Positions 23,842-33,388 of a DNA stretch of 47,895 nucleotides are shown here, piece by piece. The stretch is from a virus, in IMG/VR virus record IMGVR_UViG_3300024346_000114, positions 1 through 47,895 of that record; one strand, 5' to 3'. The translations under genes were made by a program, and so were the position numbers. Each line of letters opens with the position of its first letter. Positions within the stretch are counted from its first letter, which is position 1. The notes below the pieces were generated by a model. It saw only the letters and a program-made list of their open reading frames with translations. It was not told the DNA's origin and did no database searches.

Positions 23842-25411
23842 AATATTTACTTAATGAAATTGAAATGTCATTTTCGCCGCTATTTATAGATGAATCCTTC
23901 CAAAAGACTGCGTCTGGTTCCAGAGAGTCTAACAAGCCTTCTGCATAACTAATAATATCACCAAAACTCCCAGTTGTCGAAGATGTACTAACAGAAATTT
24001 TACCAGCTGTTGTATTTACACCCGTCTGAATGCAAAACCCGTTCATTGTTTCGAAAACAGAATCAACTAACACTGGAATATTTTTTGTAATTGTTGTAGA
24101 CCCATCAACAGCAGTTTCTACTTCACTGCTAAAAGTATAATTGTAGCTTATGACATTTTCGACTGGATCTTTTTCTTCACTAAAACTTGCTGGTGTTGAA
24201 TTTAGGAATTTTGTATTATCTGCTGGAAGGTAACCAGTAATTCCACTGTAGAAATTATCAAAGAAGGGGTAAGATAAAGCATATTGATCAATACCACCAT
24301 AAAAGGAGTCTACCGCCAAATAAACAGGATTATTTTCGTATAATCCTGTACCCGCTTGGAGAGATGTTCCTTGGTAAGAAACCTGACCATCAATAGAAGT
24401 TTCAATTATGCTCGAGCCTTCTTTGCTAATCGACGCAGTTACATTATATTCGTGTTTAATATCGCCCTCTGATTCTGAATCTGCTTCAGAAAAATTAAAA
24501 GAAAAAGATATAGCATTAGAATCCTGCTCAACATCGTAATTTAAAGATTCAATTCTCAAGTTAGATGATGAATAAATTTCACTTGTAGACTTTGAAGCTA
24601 AAACAAATTCATCTAATATAGATTTAGCCTGACCAGTTGTGAAATCACCAGTTGTTAAACCTGTACCGCCAAGATTTGAAAACATCGTACCATTTACCGA
24701 GCCATTAAAGCCATTATCTTTGCTGTTGTTGATTGATACATCAGTCTTTATTAAAGCTATGTCATCTGATTCATAAGCGTAAGAACCCTGATCCTTAAAG
24801 GAAAATTCCTGAGATACCTCATAAGAGAAATTATTTTCGTCTATGCTTTCTGTAGTTGATACTAAAAAACCACTATTATATGAGAAAAATGCAGAGCTGT
24901 TTATGCCTTGTATTCCTGTCCTGTCATTAACAAAATCTACGGCTTTTTGCAAAGGGTTTAAACTAGAAACTTTTTGAGCTTTAGCTGAAACTGTATGTGT
25001 GGCTGATATTATTTTTTGATCCTCCTCTTGAAAAGACCAAGAATCTACTGGATCTGAAATACCAAAAAACCCTCCAGTGTCAGCTCCAGTACTCAAAGCT
25101 GTAATCTGTACAGAGTATGGTGAAAATGTAGTTAAGTCACTTTCTTCGAAACCAATCGACGTAACTTTACAATATTGATAATCACCCTCTCCTAACGAAA
25201 ACTCTTCAAATTGTGACGCTAAACCTACGAGCATATCATTTTTCAAACCATTTAATTCAGCAATTCCTGAACCAGTTAAGATGCCATTAATGTTAAATTG
25301 TGTTTCAAAATGGTCTAGATAACCAGACACCAAAGAACTATTTTCATTAATAGAAATCTGTGGTTGAGGATCTGGAAAAAAATATGATCCGTATTTTATA
25401 GATATCGCCAT
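23834..25411 (-). CDS. Tail structural protein, second of two similar-sized neighbours
   Basis: This 525-residue beta-rich, Ser/Thr-rich protein with almost no Cys opens with MAISIKYGSYFFPDPQPQIS. It then shows long alternating strands (VSYEVSQEFSFKDQGSYAYE type) and, near the C-terminus, TTITKNIPVLVDSVFETMNG. The upstream gene encodes 526 residues with a similar rhythm (opening hairpin, ALxxTGAD-type strands, repeated Tyr/Ser sheets), so the two may be old paralogues. Position downstream of the tape measure gene suggests distal-tail or tail-tip components. No known motif was identified. The copy of TATAAATAAACA before its ATG suggests it can be transcribed separately late in infection. Confidence 0.5.
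   Translation of the reverse strand: MAISIKYGSYFFPDPQPQISINENSSLVSGYLDHFETQFNINGILTGSGIAELNGLKNDMLVGLASQFEEFSLGEGDYQYCKVTSIGFEESDLTTFSPYSVQITALSTGADTGGFFGISDPVDSWSFQEEDQKIISATHTVSAKAQKVSSLNPLQKAVDFVNDRTGIQGINSSAFFSYNSGFLVSTTESIDENNFSYEVSQEFSFKDQGSYAYESDDIALIKTDVSINNSKDNGFNGSVNGTMFSNLGGTGLTTGDFTTGQAKSILDEFVLASKSTSEIYSSSNLRIESLNYDVEQDSNAISFSFNFSEADSESEGDIKHEYNVTASISKEGSSIIETSIDGQVSYQGTSLQAGTGLYENNPVYLAVDSFYGGIDQYALSYPFFDNFYSGITGYLPADNTKFLNSTPASFSEEKDPVENVISYNYTFSSEVETAVDGSTTITKNIPVLVDSVFETMNGFCIQTGVNTTAGKISVSTSSTTGSFGDIISYAEGLLDSLEPDAVFWKDSSINSGENDISISLSKYYE
23881..23888 (-). promoter_or_regulatory. Late-type promoter box TATAAATA
   Basis: An exact TATAAATA on the minus strand, 39 bp before the ATG of the lectin-like tail gene and inside the 3' end of the preceding gene. 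The flanking bases do not match the extended TATAAATAAACA form, so this one is less certain. Confidence 0.4.
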
Positions 25412-25425
25412 TTTTTATATTTTTT

Positions 25426-25437
25426 TGTTTATTTATA
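25426..25437 (-). promoter_or_regulatory. Late promoter, extended box TATAAATAAACA
   Basis: TATAAATAAACA on the minus strand, ending 14 nt before the ATG at 25409-25411 and overlapping the stop codon of the upstream gene. The same 12-mer occurs twice more, before 34159. It extends the T4 late consensus TATAAATA. Confidence 0.65.
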
Positions 25438-27013
25438 TCGCTTTATATTCGTGCGTTCTTGTAGCCGTATTAGCATCTAAATTAATGACAATTGTATCGC
25501 TTTGCAAATAAAAGTCAGTTACACCCGCGCTAATGCCTGAAGCTCCACTTAAAAGGTCCGTTGCTCTTCCTGAATCCTCCATGAACGTCATAGCCTCACC
25601 AGCCGTTCCTTGAACTAACGAAACATCCAAAGAAGAGGTTACTGAGGTTATTTTTTTGTTTTCATTGCTGATATAAAATTCTTTTTTTCCTATTAAGTCG
25701 TAACCTATCTGACTTATAGCCTCAGATTCTACTTTTTTGATGTTGTCTGACGAGGTGCTCAATTGATATTTTAATGCCCCATCTAAGTCTTCAGTGTCAA
25801 ATGCATCACTATCAGAGAAAACCGTTTGTTCAGTTATTGATGCTGGTTTGTTTTTAGTTGAATTAACGGTTTTTGATTTTTCGTAAACATCTTCCGCTTC
25901 AAGGAACAGCCTCTGTACATACTGTAATGGCGTTGTAGTGTCATTTTCGTACAGCTGGTTTGTATTTTCCCACTCTGTAAATGTAGCATCAGCTTCAGCT
26001 TTGTATGTTACAGATAAAGAATAAGTTGTTTCCTTTTCTGAAAATTCTTTTGAACAAGAAAATACTTTTGATTCATTGTTACTTTCAGGATTGTTACTAA
26101 ATGTTGCAGTTAATGTAGCAGCTCTACCATCTACAGAAAAACCTTTTTCCGTGGATATTGGAGAGTCACCTGCCTGTTCTGTAATTAAGTCATCCAATTC
26201 TTGTTTTACAGCCAATTGCAATACGGAATTATTATTAGAACTTAAACAATTAAGATTTATTTCATATGTTTTATCTATATATCCTTTTTCGTTTACCGCA
26301 ATTGAATATTTTTTGGACCTACCAACCCCACCTGTATGTATTGTGTTTGAATTGAAACTTTCTGTTAGAGAGACAGATAAGTTTATAAGATCTATCTCCT
26401 CTGATAAATTGCCCTTGAATCCCTGATTGAATCTAGCATTTTCAGATATACCGTCGGTTTGATAACCTAAATCAGGTCTATTGTTAGAAAAATAATCAGA
26501 AAGAAATAATTTTATATTGCTTAGAAACGAATCCGATCCTTTGATGTATTTAATTGAAAGAGACCTATCGTAATTATACTCTCCTCCAGACCTGTCGAAA
26601 CTGTAAGTTTCAGAAAAAGATTCTAATAAATGCGGTTGCGGAATGTCAACTGCAGCTCCTTGGGGGTCATAAGGATCAGAGGGTTTGTATTCAGATAAAT
26701 TTTTATCTTCCTTTATGACTAATGTAGCTTTAAGAGAGCCAGCAAGAGTAGATTGGTCGAATGTTAAAGATGTAAGTGTTCCATTTGTAAAATCATCCCC
26801 ACCTATTCTTCCTACTACGCTTGGTTCGCTGAATACTTTCTTTAATGCTTCTACACCTGCAATCAATCCGATATCATCGTCTTCAAATTCAATATCGGAA
26901 ATATTTACAGTGTAAGTTCCTACAAAAGATAAACCAAAGGATTCCCTTTCGGTTAAATATTTATGATTTATTGTAGAAGAAGACGACTCTATATTATTAA
27001 TTATTAAACTCAT
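25433..27013 (-). CDS. Tail structural protein, first of two similar-sized neighbours
   Basis: This 526-residue protein is encoded directly after the tape measure gene (3-bp gap). It is rich in Ser, Asn, Asp and Glu, mostly predicted strands, with a helix near residue 55 (GVEALKKVFSE). Repeated sheet segments such as FSETYSFDRSGGEYNYDRSL and SKEFSEKETTYSLSVTYKA suggest stacked beta domains. Length and layout resemble the next gene, so a duplication is plausible. In siphoviruses this slot usually holds the distal tail protein, but these are larger than typical Dit proteins (about 250 residues) and I cannot confirm homology. Confidence 0.5.
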   Translation of the reverse strand: MSLIINNIESSSSTINHKYLTERESFGLSFVGTYTVNISDIEFEDDDIGLIAGVEALKKVFSEPSVVGRIGGDDFTNGTLTSLTFDQSTLAGSLKATLVIKEDKNLSEYKPSDPYDPQGAAVDIPQPHLLESFSETYSFDRSGGEYNYDRSLSIKYIKGSDSFLSNIKLFLSDYFSNNRPDLGYQTDGISENARFNQGFKGNLSEEIDLINLSVSLTESFNSNTIHTGGVGRSKKYSIAVNEKGYIDKTYEINLNCLSSNNNSVLQLAVKQELDDLITEQAGDSPISTEKGFSVDGRAATLTATFSNNPESNNESKVFSCSKEFSEKETTYSLSVTYKAEADATFTEWENTNQLYENDTTTPLQYVQRLFLEAEDVYEKSKTVNSTKNKPASITEQTVFSDSDAFDTEDLDGALKYQLSTSSDNIKKVESEAISQIGYDLIGKKEFYISNENKKITSVTSSLDVSLVQGTAGEAMTFMEDSGRATDLLSGASGISAGVTDFYLQSDTIVINLDANTATRTHEYKAI

Positions 27014-27016
27014 ATT

Positions 27017-30000
27017 TTAACCCTCTAATTTTGAAACTCTACCAACAAGACTATCCAAAACACCAGAAAGACTTTCTATATTTGAATCGTATTTTTGTAT
27101 AGTTTCTCTTAATTTGCTGTTAGCTGTTGCTAATTTTACTATATTTTGCTGTTGCACAGACACTGCTGTATTTGCGTCTGTAACAAACTTATTTATAACC
27201 TTGGTAGTCCCTACGAAAGGAGCAATGCTCCCCTTAGTTTGATCTAAAGCTTTTGCGAGCTCAGATGCGCTTGAAAGCATTTTCCCAAATGTCTCTGGAT
27301 ATTTTTGCTGAAAGCCTACCAAATTAGCAGCAGCCCCTTGGACAGCACCAAGTATTTTCTCCACTTCCTTCTGAACCTTACCACTCAAAGGATCACCTTC
27401 TGGACTAAGTTTATTTCCAATTGCATCAGGATCCGAAACTTTTGCACCATTCAGAATTGCTAGTCCTTCAGTTCTTTTTACTAATTGTTTTTCGTATTCC
27501 CGCTCTACTTTTACTAGATCAGAACCAGTAACATTCCCTTTTCTGCTATCTATCTTTACATCACCCAGACCTATTCCAGACTCCTTGAGTTTTAGCGCAC
27601 TCGCTTTTAATTGATCTGTTACGACATTTAATGCATCGAAAACGGAATTTTTAGTTCCACTATCCTGACTATTGAAGCCTGAACTTTCTGTCCTGCTTTT
27701 CAGCTTTTGAAATTGTTCTTGTAGTATTTTATTTCTTTTTATTTCATCAGGTAAACCTCGAATATTCTGTTTTACTTCATCTTTTCTTGCTTTTTTTGCT
27801 GCACCATCTTTTAGTATATTTGCAAGCCTATCTGTATTTACGGATTCTTGAAGTTTAAGAATTTTTGCTTGCAGTATATCCGCACCGACTCCAGCCGTCA
27901 ATAAGCTTTGTCTGTAGCTAGCTAAAGCACTTTTTGTTTTATCACCAGTTAATTCCACAAGGTCTTGTCCAAATGAATCAAAACCATCAAGAATTTTTTT
28001 TCCTCCATCAAATATAGTCTGATTTAAACTGTCTTCAGCTTCACCTCGTTTTTTTATTGCTTCTACAAAATCTTGATTTGCTTGGTCCAGTTCGTCAGCT
28101 GCTTTACCTATTTCTTCTGATAGATCCAATCCTGGGGTTTTTGCTTGCTTGTCTTTTAATTCTCTCAGTCTACCACCTGCAGAACTTTTACTTTTTCTTT
28201 TACTGAAAACATCATTTTCGCTTTGTCTCAAGTTATCTTGAGCTCCACCTACTCCACTTATGTCTTGCTGGCTTTTAGCTATGTCTGCTATAAATTGAGC
28301 GACTTTTCGTTCTCCCTCTGGAAGTAAGGAAACGATATTATCTAGGTTTCTTTTTAGATTTTCTCTGGATCTAGATATCTGATCTTGTAGAACTAGTTGT
28401 TTTTCTTCGTTTTGAAGAATTCTAGCTCTAACCCCTGAGATATTCAATCCATCTATTAATTCCTTTTGTCTTTGCTCTGATATTTTTTGTAGAGTTCCCT
28501 CTATCTGCTTGTTTATCTCAGCTATCTTAGTTTGGTTTGCCTTATTGTATACTTTCTTAATTCTTTCTAACTCCTTCGCAGCAGCTTTAGCTGCATCAGT
28601 TAATTCGGAACCAACAATAAATCCTTCTGAATCAAATACATCTTCCGACTTTAGTCCCTCCTCTCTGAACTCCCTTATTACTGAATCTATATCCGCCCTC
28701 TGATCTGCGGTTAAAAGACTAGTATCAATATTTTCAAAAGTTCTATCAGCGATATTCCCCGCTGATTTTCTCGCTTGAGTTGCAGCTCCAGCAGATTGCT
28801 CTTTTCCTTGCTTTAAAAGACGAGACCTATTAAAAGCTACTATCAGCTCCTTTCCACCTAAAACTATACCCGCGATAAGTCCAGCTTTGAGCAAGAAAGC
28901 TCCGCTTGCTAGATTGCTGGCAATAGTTCTTCCTAAAACTTTAGATCCATTAGCGAACGTCTTTTTTAAATTTGCTCCTCCAGCTTTAAAACCTACTCCT
29001 TTTATGGGACCTCCTTTAATGCCTTTAAAGGATCGTTGTGATGCAGTCCCAGCAAGACTTTTTAATTTGTCTCTTGGAATTAACTCACTTATTTGGGCAA
29101 CAGCAAAACCACCTGAGATTAAACTCTGACTAAAACTTGTTAGCGATTGAGTAAAAGTTTTGCTAGCTTCTAGTTGTTCAATTTGCTCTTTTGCATTTCT
29201 CTCAATAGCCTCAGAAAGAAGTTTTTTCTCTTTTGCTATATTGTCTGAAGCCTCTATTGATTCTAAGTTTGATTTTAATTCTCTATTTATAACGTCTACC
29301 TTATCTTGGGTCGCTGCGTTAGCAGAAGCTGTAGCTTTAGCATTTGCAATACCAATAGCCGCTTGTGACGCAATTGCAGCGCCAAATAGTCTCATAGAAC
29401 CACCTGCTCTGTCTGTGTCTTTTGAAAGTTTATCTACGCTTTTTGCAGATTTTCCTGTACTTTTTGCAGCTCTATCTATCTGTTGTTCTAACTTCTGGAT
29501 TTTTTGAGCAGAAACTGTCCTTTGATCAAATCCAGCAAAGCCTCCACCCAACTTGGCAAAGTTAGGAACATAGCCACTTGCGAAAACATCCTTTAAACCT
29601 CTTGGTTCGTCTCTTGTGTTTGTTACCGCTAAACCAGTAGGGTTTCTCCTATTAGCTAGTTTTTGGCTTTGATCTACCCTTATTTTTGATTCTGGTAAAC
29701 CAGCGGCTTTTTCTCTTTTTATAGCTTCACCTAAAGGTCCATTACCAACAAAGTTGGGGATATAACCAGAAGCAAAACCTTTCTTTCTTGCTTTTGTTGT
29801 TTTCTTTGGTACTCTTACTGTTGCCTTGCCTTTTTTATCTGGATTTCTCTCAAGTTTTAGTTCTTCATAAGAGCTTTTATATTTTCCTCTTAATTCGTTC
29901 AGAGATTTTTTTCTTAAGCTATCCGTATCTGGAGTAAACTTAAAATCACCTAACCCAGTAAAAGGTCCTTTTGAAGGAGTTGGACTTTGCCCGAAAAGAG

Positions 30001-32509
30001 CCTTTAGATTTGGGTTCTTACCCCTAACGTCAAAGTTCCCCCCTTTGTCCTTTGATGTATCTTTGCTTTTTACATTTAATGCGGTTGTAACAGAAGCGTC
30101 AAAGATAGCTCCCGCAGCAGACCTAATAGCTCCAGTAAAACCATCCGTCTCTTTTGTTCTCTTTATATCTTTTGGTTCACCTTTTGGCAACCCTAGAGAA
30201 TCTGTTATTTGCCTTGCAAATTTAAGTACTCTACCTTTAGCTAGTTTTTCAATTCTTTGCGGATCGAAATCTTTTTCGAACTTAGCTTCCAAGGCTTCTG
30301 TATTTTTACCGCTTATACCTTTAACAGGAAACTCATAATTTATAGGTTTTAAAATATCTGTTTTTTGAGAGTTCAATAGAGCGGTCGGCGAACTTGGTTT
30401 TCTTGGTATCAAAATTGAAGGCAAAGATCCACCAACTATCTTGTTTAGGTCAATAGTTTCTATTCTTTTTGAGTTTTCGGCTTTTTCCCATTCCTTATAC
30501 CTATTTCTAATAACCAAGCCGCCTTCCCCAACAATCTCGTCGTGAGTCGATTTAATTCCTTTAGCTTTAAATGGATAAAAGGGGGCGTCATTGTCTGATG
30601 TAAAAAGAGCTGAATCTGTAGCGTTTTTTGCTTTATTAACACTAACCCACTGGTTGTTTGTACCATACCTTGATTTTGGTAGTGGTGGTGGCTGTTTGTT
30701 GACAAAATTAGGAACAAACCCTTTTGAATAACGTGGTATAACAGCTGAGTCTCCGTTTCTACCAAAATTTGGTATTTCGGTTTCTTGGTTATTCATGACA
30801 AATCTTTTGCCTCCAATCTTACCTTTGCCCATCCTAGCCTTTACAGACGAGCTAGCCCCTAAAGATTTAGCCTCCGCTTCTTCTAACTTAAAATCATTCC
30901 GAGCAAAATTTGGTACATATCCTTGAGAAAATCTTTTTTTATTACCACCTGTGAACCCAGATCCAGATCCAAAACCAGTAACACCCCTAGACGCAGCTAA
31001 AGTAGCCAACCTTCTTAAAAGAGCCTCTTGTTGAGTAAGTAGTTGATTTTCTCTCTTTATAGCATCTATTACAGCTTGTTCTTTTTGTGCCTGAGATAAG
31101 GTTTGACTTGCTATGGACTTTCTAAGAGCATCATCTTGACTTAGCAAATTTACTATACCCTTTTCTATGCCTTTTATTTTTTCAGTTTCTGAACCTATCA
31201 AGGTTATAGACCTAAATCCCTCTATAGCGAACTTCCCAATAAGCTTTACGATTTTCAAAAAAGCGGTTGTAATTATAACAAGACCTGGGCCTGAAATGAA
31301 AGCACCTATACCTTGAAACAATCCTTTTATTACAACACTCCCGTTTTCACCACCTAGAGCACTACTTAGTGTCTCTGTTATCTTGCTTGCTACTGATATT
31401 AAATTAGTCAAAAGAGGAGCAAACGTAAGAGAACCTATTTTTTCAGCTAGATCAGTTAATCCCGCCACTAAAGAATTTATTTGAGCGGCTAAAGATTTGT
31501 TTAAAGTTTCATTTCTTTTGAAGGCTTGACCAGAAGCTGTTGCAGCCTCGTCAGCAGCTTTCCTAAATACAGATGTCTCGCTTGTCAAATCCTTTAATGC
31601 AGCACTAACCACGTTGATCTGGAAGACACCACCCGCGAGTTCTTTGATTTTGCTTACTACAGTAGGGTCTCCTATTCCTTCTATTGCATTAGATAAAGCT
31701 TGTAGTTTTTGCACTCCTGTTTGGGTAGCGTCTATTTCCACACCTAAAGACTGAAGATCAGCAATAGTAGTTCCTCTAGATAACCTTGTAAATATAGATT
31801 TAAATGCGTTACCTATAACTGCTCCACCCCTTGCTGTTCTTTGCTCAACAGCAGTTATCAAACCAAGTAGTTCGTTAAATGAAACACCAGCATCTTCAGC
31901 CGTCGAACCAGCTCGAGCTAATCCTTGAGCTAGGTCCTGCGCAGATACAGCGAAAGCGGTATCCACCGCAACAATTTTGTCTGTTACTTCATTGGCAGTT
32001 AATGCGGCTGAAGTAAAACCATTAATAGCTGCTGTTAAAGTTTTCACAGAATCCTCTGCTCCCAAACCAGATATTCTAGTTAATATTAATGCAGCTTGCA
32101 GTCTTTTCGTAGTTTCTTCTGCAGAAAGACCCTGTCTTGCTAATTCGGCTGCTGCATCAGCAACTGTCGAAAATGCTTGACCAGTGTTTTGAGCTACATC
32201 AAATATAGACTCCCTAAAATTCTGCAATACACTCTCAGACTGTTGAAATATAGCATTAATTTCTACCAATCTTTTTTGGACCTCTATTGTAGACTCAGCA
32301 AGTTTTCTAAAAGCTTGAGAGACGGTATTTAAAACGACTGTGGTAGCTCCAAACGCAAAGACCCTAGCTGTAGAAGCATCGAGAGATTTTTGGAACTCAG
32401 AGGCTTGACCTGTGATCCTTCCTAACGCTTGTTTTACCTGATTAGCAGATTGCTTTATGCTGTTAGGGTTCAGCCTTAAATCTGCGCTTAATTGTAATGA
32501 AGATGCCAT
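27017..32509 (-). CDS. Tail tape measure protein
   Basis: At 1830 residues it is by far the longest gene here. Residues 1-370 match the TMP core: long Ala/Gln/Ser-rich helices including GQAFSTVADAAAELARQGLS, NGFTSAALTAN and GGAVIGNAFKSIFTRLS. Hydrophobic segments at about 395-440 and 1210-1235 fit membrane-active parts. A middle region (530-985) holds four copies of G-Y/F-V/I-PNF (residues 530, 597, 915, 979) spaced 67 and 64 residues within each pair, flanked by Lys/Arg-rich low-order sequence. The last 700 residues are coiled-coil rich. At roughly 1.5 Angstrom per residue it would set a tail of very roughly 270 nm, an estimate only. The start codon overlaps TATAAATG. Confidence 0.95.
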   Translation of the reverse strand: MASSLQLSADLRLNPNSIKQSANQVKQALGRITGQASEFQKSLDASTARVFAFGATTVVLNTVSQAFRKLAESTIEVQKRLVEINAIFQQSESVLQNFRESIFDVAQNTGQAFSTVADAAAELARQGLSAEETTKRLQAALILTRISGLGAEDSVKTLTAAINGFTSAALTANEVTDKIVAVDTAFAVSAQDLAQGLARAGSTAEDAGVSFNELLGLITAVEQRTARGGAVIGNAFKSIFTRLSRGTTIADLQSLGVEIDATQTGVQKLQALSNAIEGIGDPTVVSKIKELAGGVFQINVVSAALKDLTSETSVFRKAADEAATASGQAFKRNETLNKSLAAQINSLVAGLTDLAEKIGSLTFAPLLTNLISVASKITETLSSALGGENGSVVIKGLFQGIGAFISGPGLVIITTAFLKIVKLIGKFAIEGFRSITLIGSETEKIKGIEKGIVNLLSQDDALRKSIASQTLSQAQKEQAVIDAIKRENQLLTQQEALLRRLATLAASRGVTGFGSGSGFTGGNKKRFSQGYVPNFARNDFKLEEAEAKSLGASSSVKARMGKGKIGGKRFVMNNQETEIPNFGRNGDSAVIPRYSKGFVPNFVNKQPPPLPKSRYGTNNQWVSVNKAKNATDSALFTSDNDAPFYPFKAKGIKSTHDEIVGEGGLVIRNRYKEWEKAENSKRIETIDLNKIVGGSLPSILIPRKPSSPTALLNSQKTDILKPINYEFPVKGISGKNTEALEAKFEKDFDPQRIEKLAKGRVLKFARQITDSLGLPKGEPKDIKRTKETDGFTGAIRSAAGAIFDASVTTALNVKSKDTSKDKGGNFDVRGKNPNLKALFGQSPTPSKGPFTGLGDFKFTPDTDSLRKKSLNELRGKYKSSYEELKLERNPDKKGKATVRVPKKTTKARKKGFASGYIPNFVGNGPLGEAIKREKAAGLPESKIRVDQSQKLANRRNPTGLAVTNTRDEPRGLKDVFASGYVPNFAKLGGGFAGFDQRTVSAQKIQKLEQQIDRAAKSTGKSAKSVDKLSKDTDRAGGSMRLFGAAIASQAAIGIANAKATASANAATQDKVDVINRELKSNLESIEASDNIAKEKKLLSEAIERNAKEQIEQLEASKTFTQSLTSFSQSLISGGFAVAQISELIPRDKLKSLAGTASQRSFKGIKGGPIKGVGFKAGGANLKKTFANGSKVLGRTIASNLASGAFLLKAGLIAGIVLGGKELIVAFNRSRLLKQGKEQSAGAATQARKSAGNIADRTFENIDTSLLTADQRADIDSVIREFREEGLKSEDVFDSEGFIVGSELTDAAKAAAKELERIKKVYNKANQTKIAEINKQIEGTLQKISEQRQKELIDGLNISGVRARILQNEEKQLVLQDQISRSRENLKRNLDNIVSLLPEGERKVAQFIADIAKSQQDISGVGGAQDNLRQSENDVFSKRKSKSSAGGRLRELKDKQAKTPGLDLSEEIGKAADELDQANQDFVEAIKKRGEAEDSLNQTIFDGGKKILDGFDSFGQDLVELTGDKTKSALASYRQSLLTAGVGADILQAKILKLQESVNTDRLANILKDGAAKKARKDEVKQNIRGLPDEIKRNKILQEQFQKLKSRTESSGFNSQDSGTKNSVFDALNVVTDQLKASALKLKESGIGLGDVKIDSRKGNVTGSDLVKVEREYEKQLVKRTEGLAILNGAKVSDPDAIGNKLSPEGDPLSGKVQKEVEKILGAVQGAAANLVGFQQKYPETFGKMLSSASELAKALDQTKGSIAPFVGTTKVINKFVTDANTAVSVQQQNIVKLATANSKLRETIQKYDSNIESLSGVLDSLVGRVSKLEG

Positions 32510-32527
32510 TTATAGCTATTACACATT

Positions 32528-33388
32528 TTAAGACAAAAGGTCTTCTGAGGTAAGCTTACCTTTTTTATTCATTTTTGCCTTCAGATCAGATACTCCCTCA
32601 GTAGTTTTCCCCTTGTTGTGTTTATTATCCGATTCTTCATATTTAAAAAGAGCTACAGCATCACTGGATACGTCTTCTGGTATATTGGTACAATTTTTAA
32701 ACTTACTAAGCAAAGTGTTAGCAATAACCATTAATCTTGATTGCAAATATGACAACTCCACAAGGCTTTTTCCAAAAATACAGAAAGGACTTTTGTTTTG
32801 CAATATGAAGGGCTCAAAAAAAGACGGCTCATAAGCCGCATTTATTAATGATTTTTCATCGAAGAAGACTCCAATCTTTTTAAAAAGCTGTTCATTATAT
32901 CTTTGCTTGATATCCTTTTTTATTTTTTTTGTAAAATTAGGATCTCTAAAAAAACACAATTCAGCATACCTTTTTGTTCTTGATGTAGAAGATAGGACTT
33001 CGGCACTAAAGGAAATTATTTTTTGTTTCTTTTCTTTGAGTATTTTTAATTCACTTCTTTCTTTCTGGAATGTATTTCTAAACATTTGCTTTTGATTTGC
33101 ATCAGCAATGTTGTTAGAAGCTTTCTCACTCTTATCTACAGTCCAAGTAAGGTCTTTTATTTGTTTTTCTTCTTCTTCTGACCAACCTCCATAACTTATA
33201 GCGTCGCTTAGAAGTGTTGACTCTGGCTTTATGCCAGATTTAACAAGATTATCGAAATCCTCTTTTTCAAACTCAGTTAAAGATAGTTGCTCTTCTATAG
33301 ATATATGTTTAAGGTAGATTTTTCCATCTGGAGTGTCTATATAACTATAACCCCTTAATATATCTAGCAATATTAAACTATAATCCAT
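32528..33388 (-). CDS. Tail assembly chaperone-like protein, downstream member
   Basis: This 286-residue, charged, largely helical protein sits immediately before the tape measure gene, the usual site of the gpG/gpT-type tail assembly chaperones. It opens MDYSLILLDILRGYSYIDTPDGKIYLKHIS, in which a small beta unit precedes a helical body, and ends in a Lys-rich tail (KAKMNKKGKLTSEDLLS). Its ATG follows the upstream TAG without any gap and in the same frame, so reading through one amber codon would fuse it to the upstream protein, as lambda gpGT does by frameshifting. The assignment is by position and organisation, not by motif. Confidence 0.55.
   Translation of the reverse strand: MDYSLILLDILRGYSYIDTPDGKIYLKHISIEEQLSLTEFEKEDFDNLVKSGIKPESTLLSDAISYGGWSEEEEKQIKDLTWTVDKSEKASNNIADANQKQMFRNTFQKERSELKILKEKKQKIISFSAEVLSSTSRTKRYAELCFFRDPNFTKKIKKDIKQRYNEQLFKKIGVFFDEKSLINAAYEPSFFEPFILQNKSPFCIFGKSLVELSYLQSRLMVIANTLLSKFKNCTNIPEDVSSDAVALFKYEESDNKHNKGKTTEGVSDLKAKMNKKGKLTSEDLLS

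Noticed and set aside
26076-26426. Open frames antisense to structural genes, such as 116 codons here and 152 codons at 40033-40491.
   Set aside because: They mirror the codon structure of the minus-strand genes, lack start context and show no recognisable domain.
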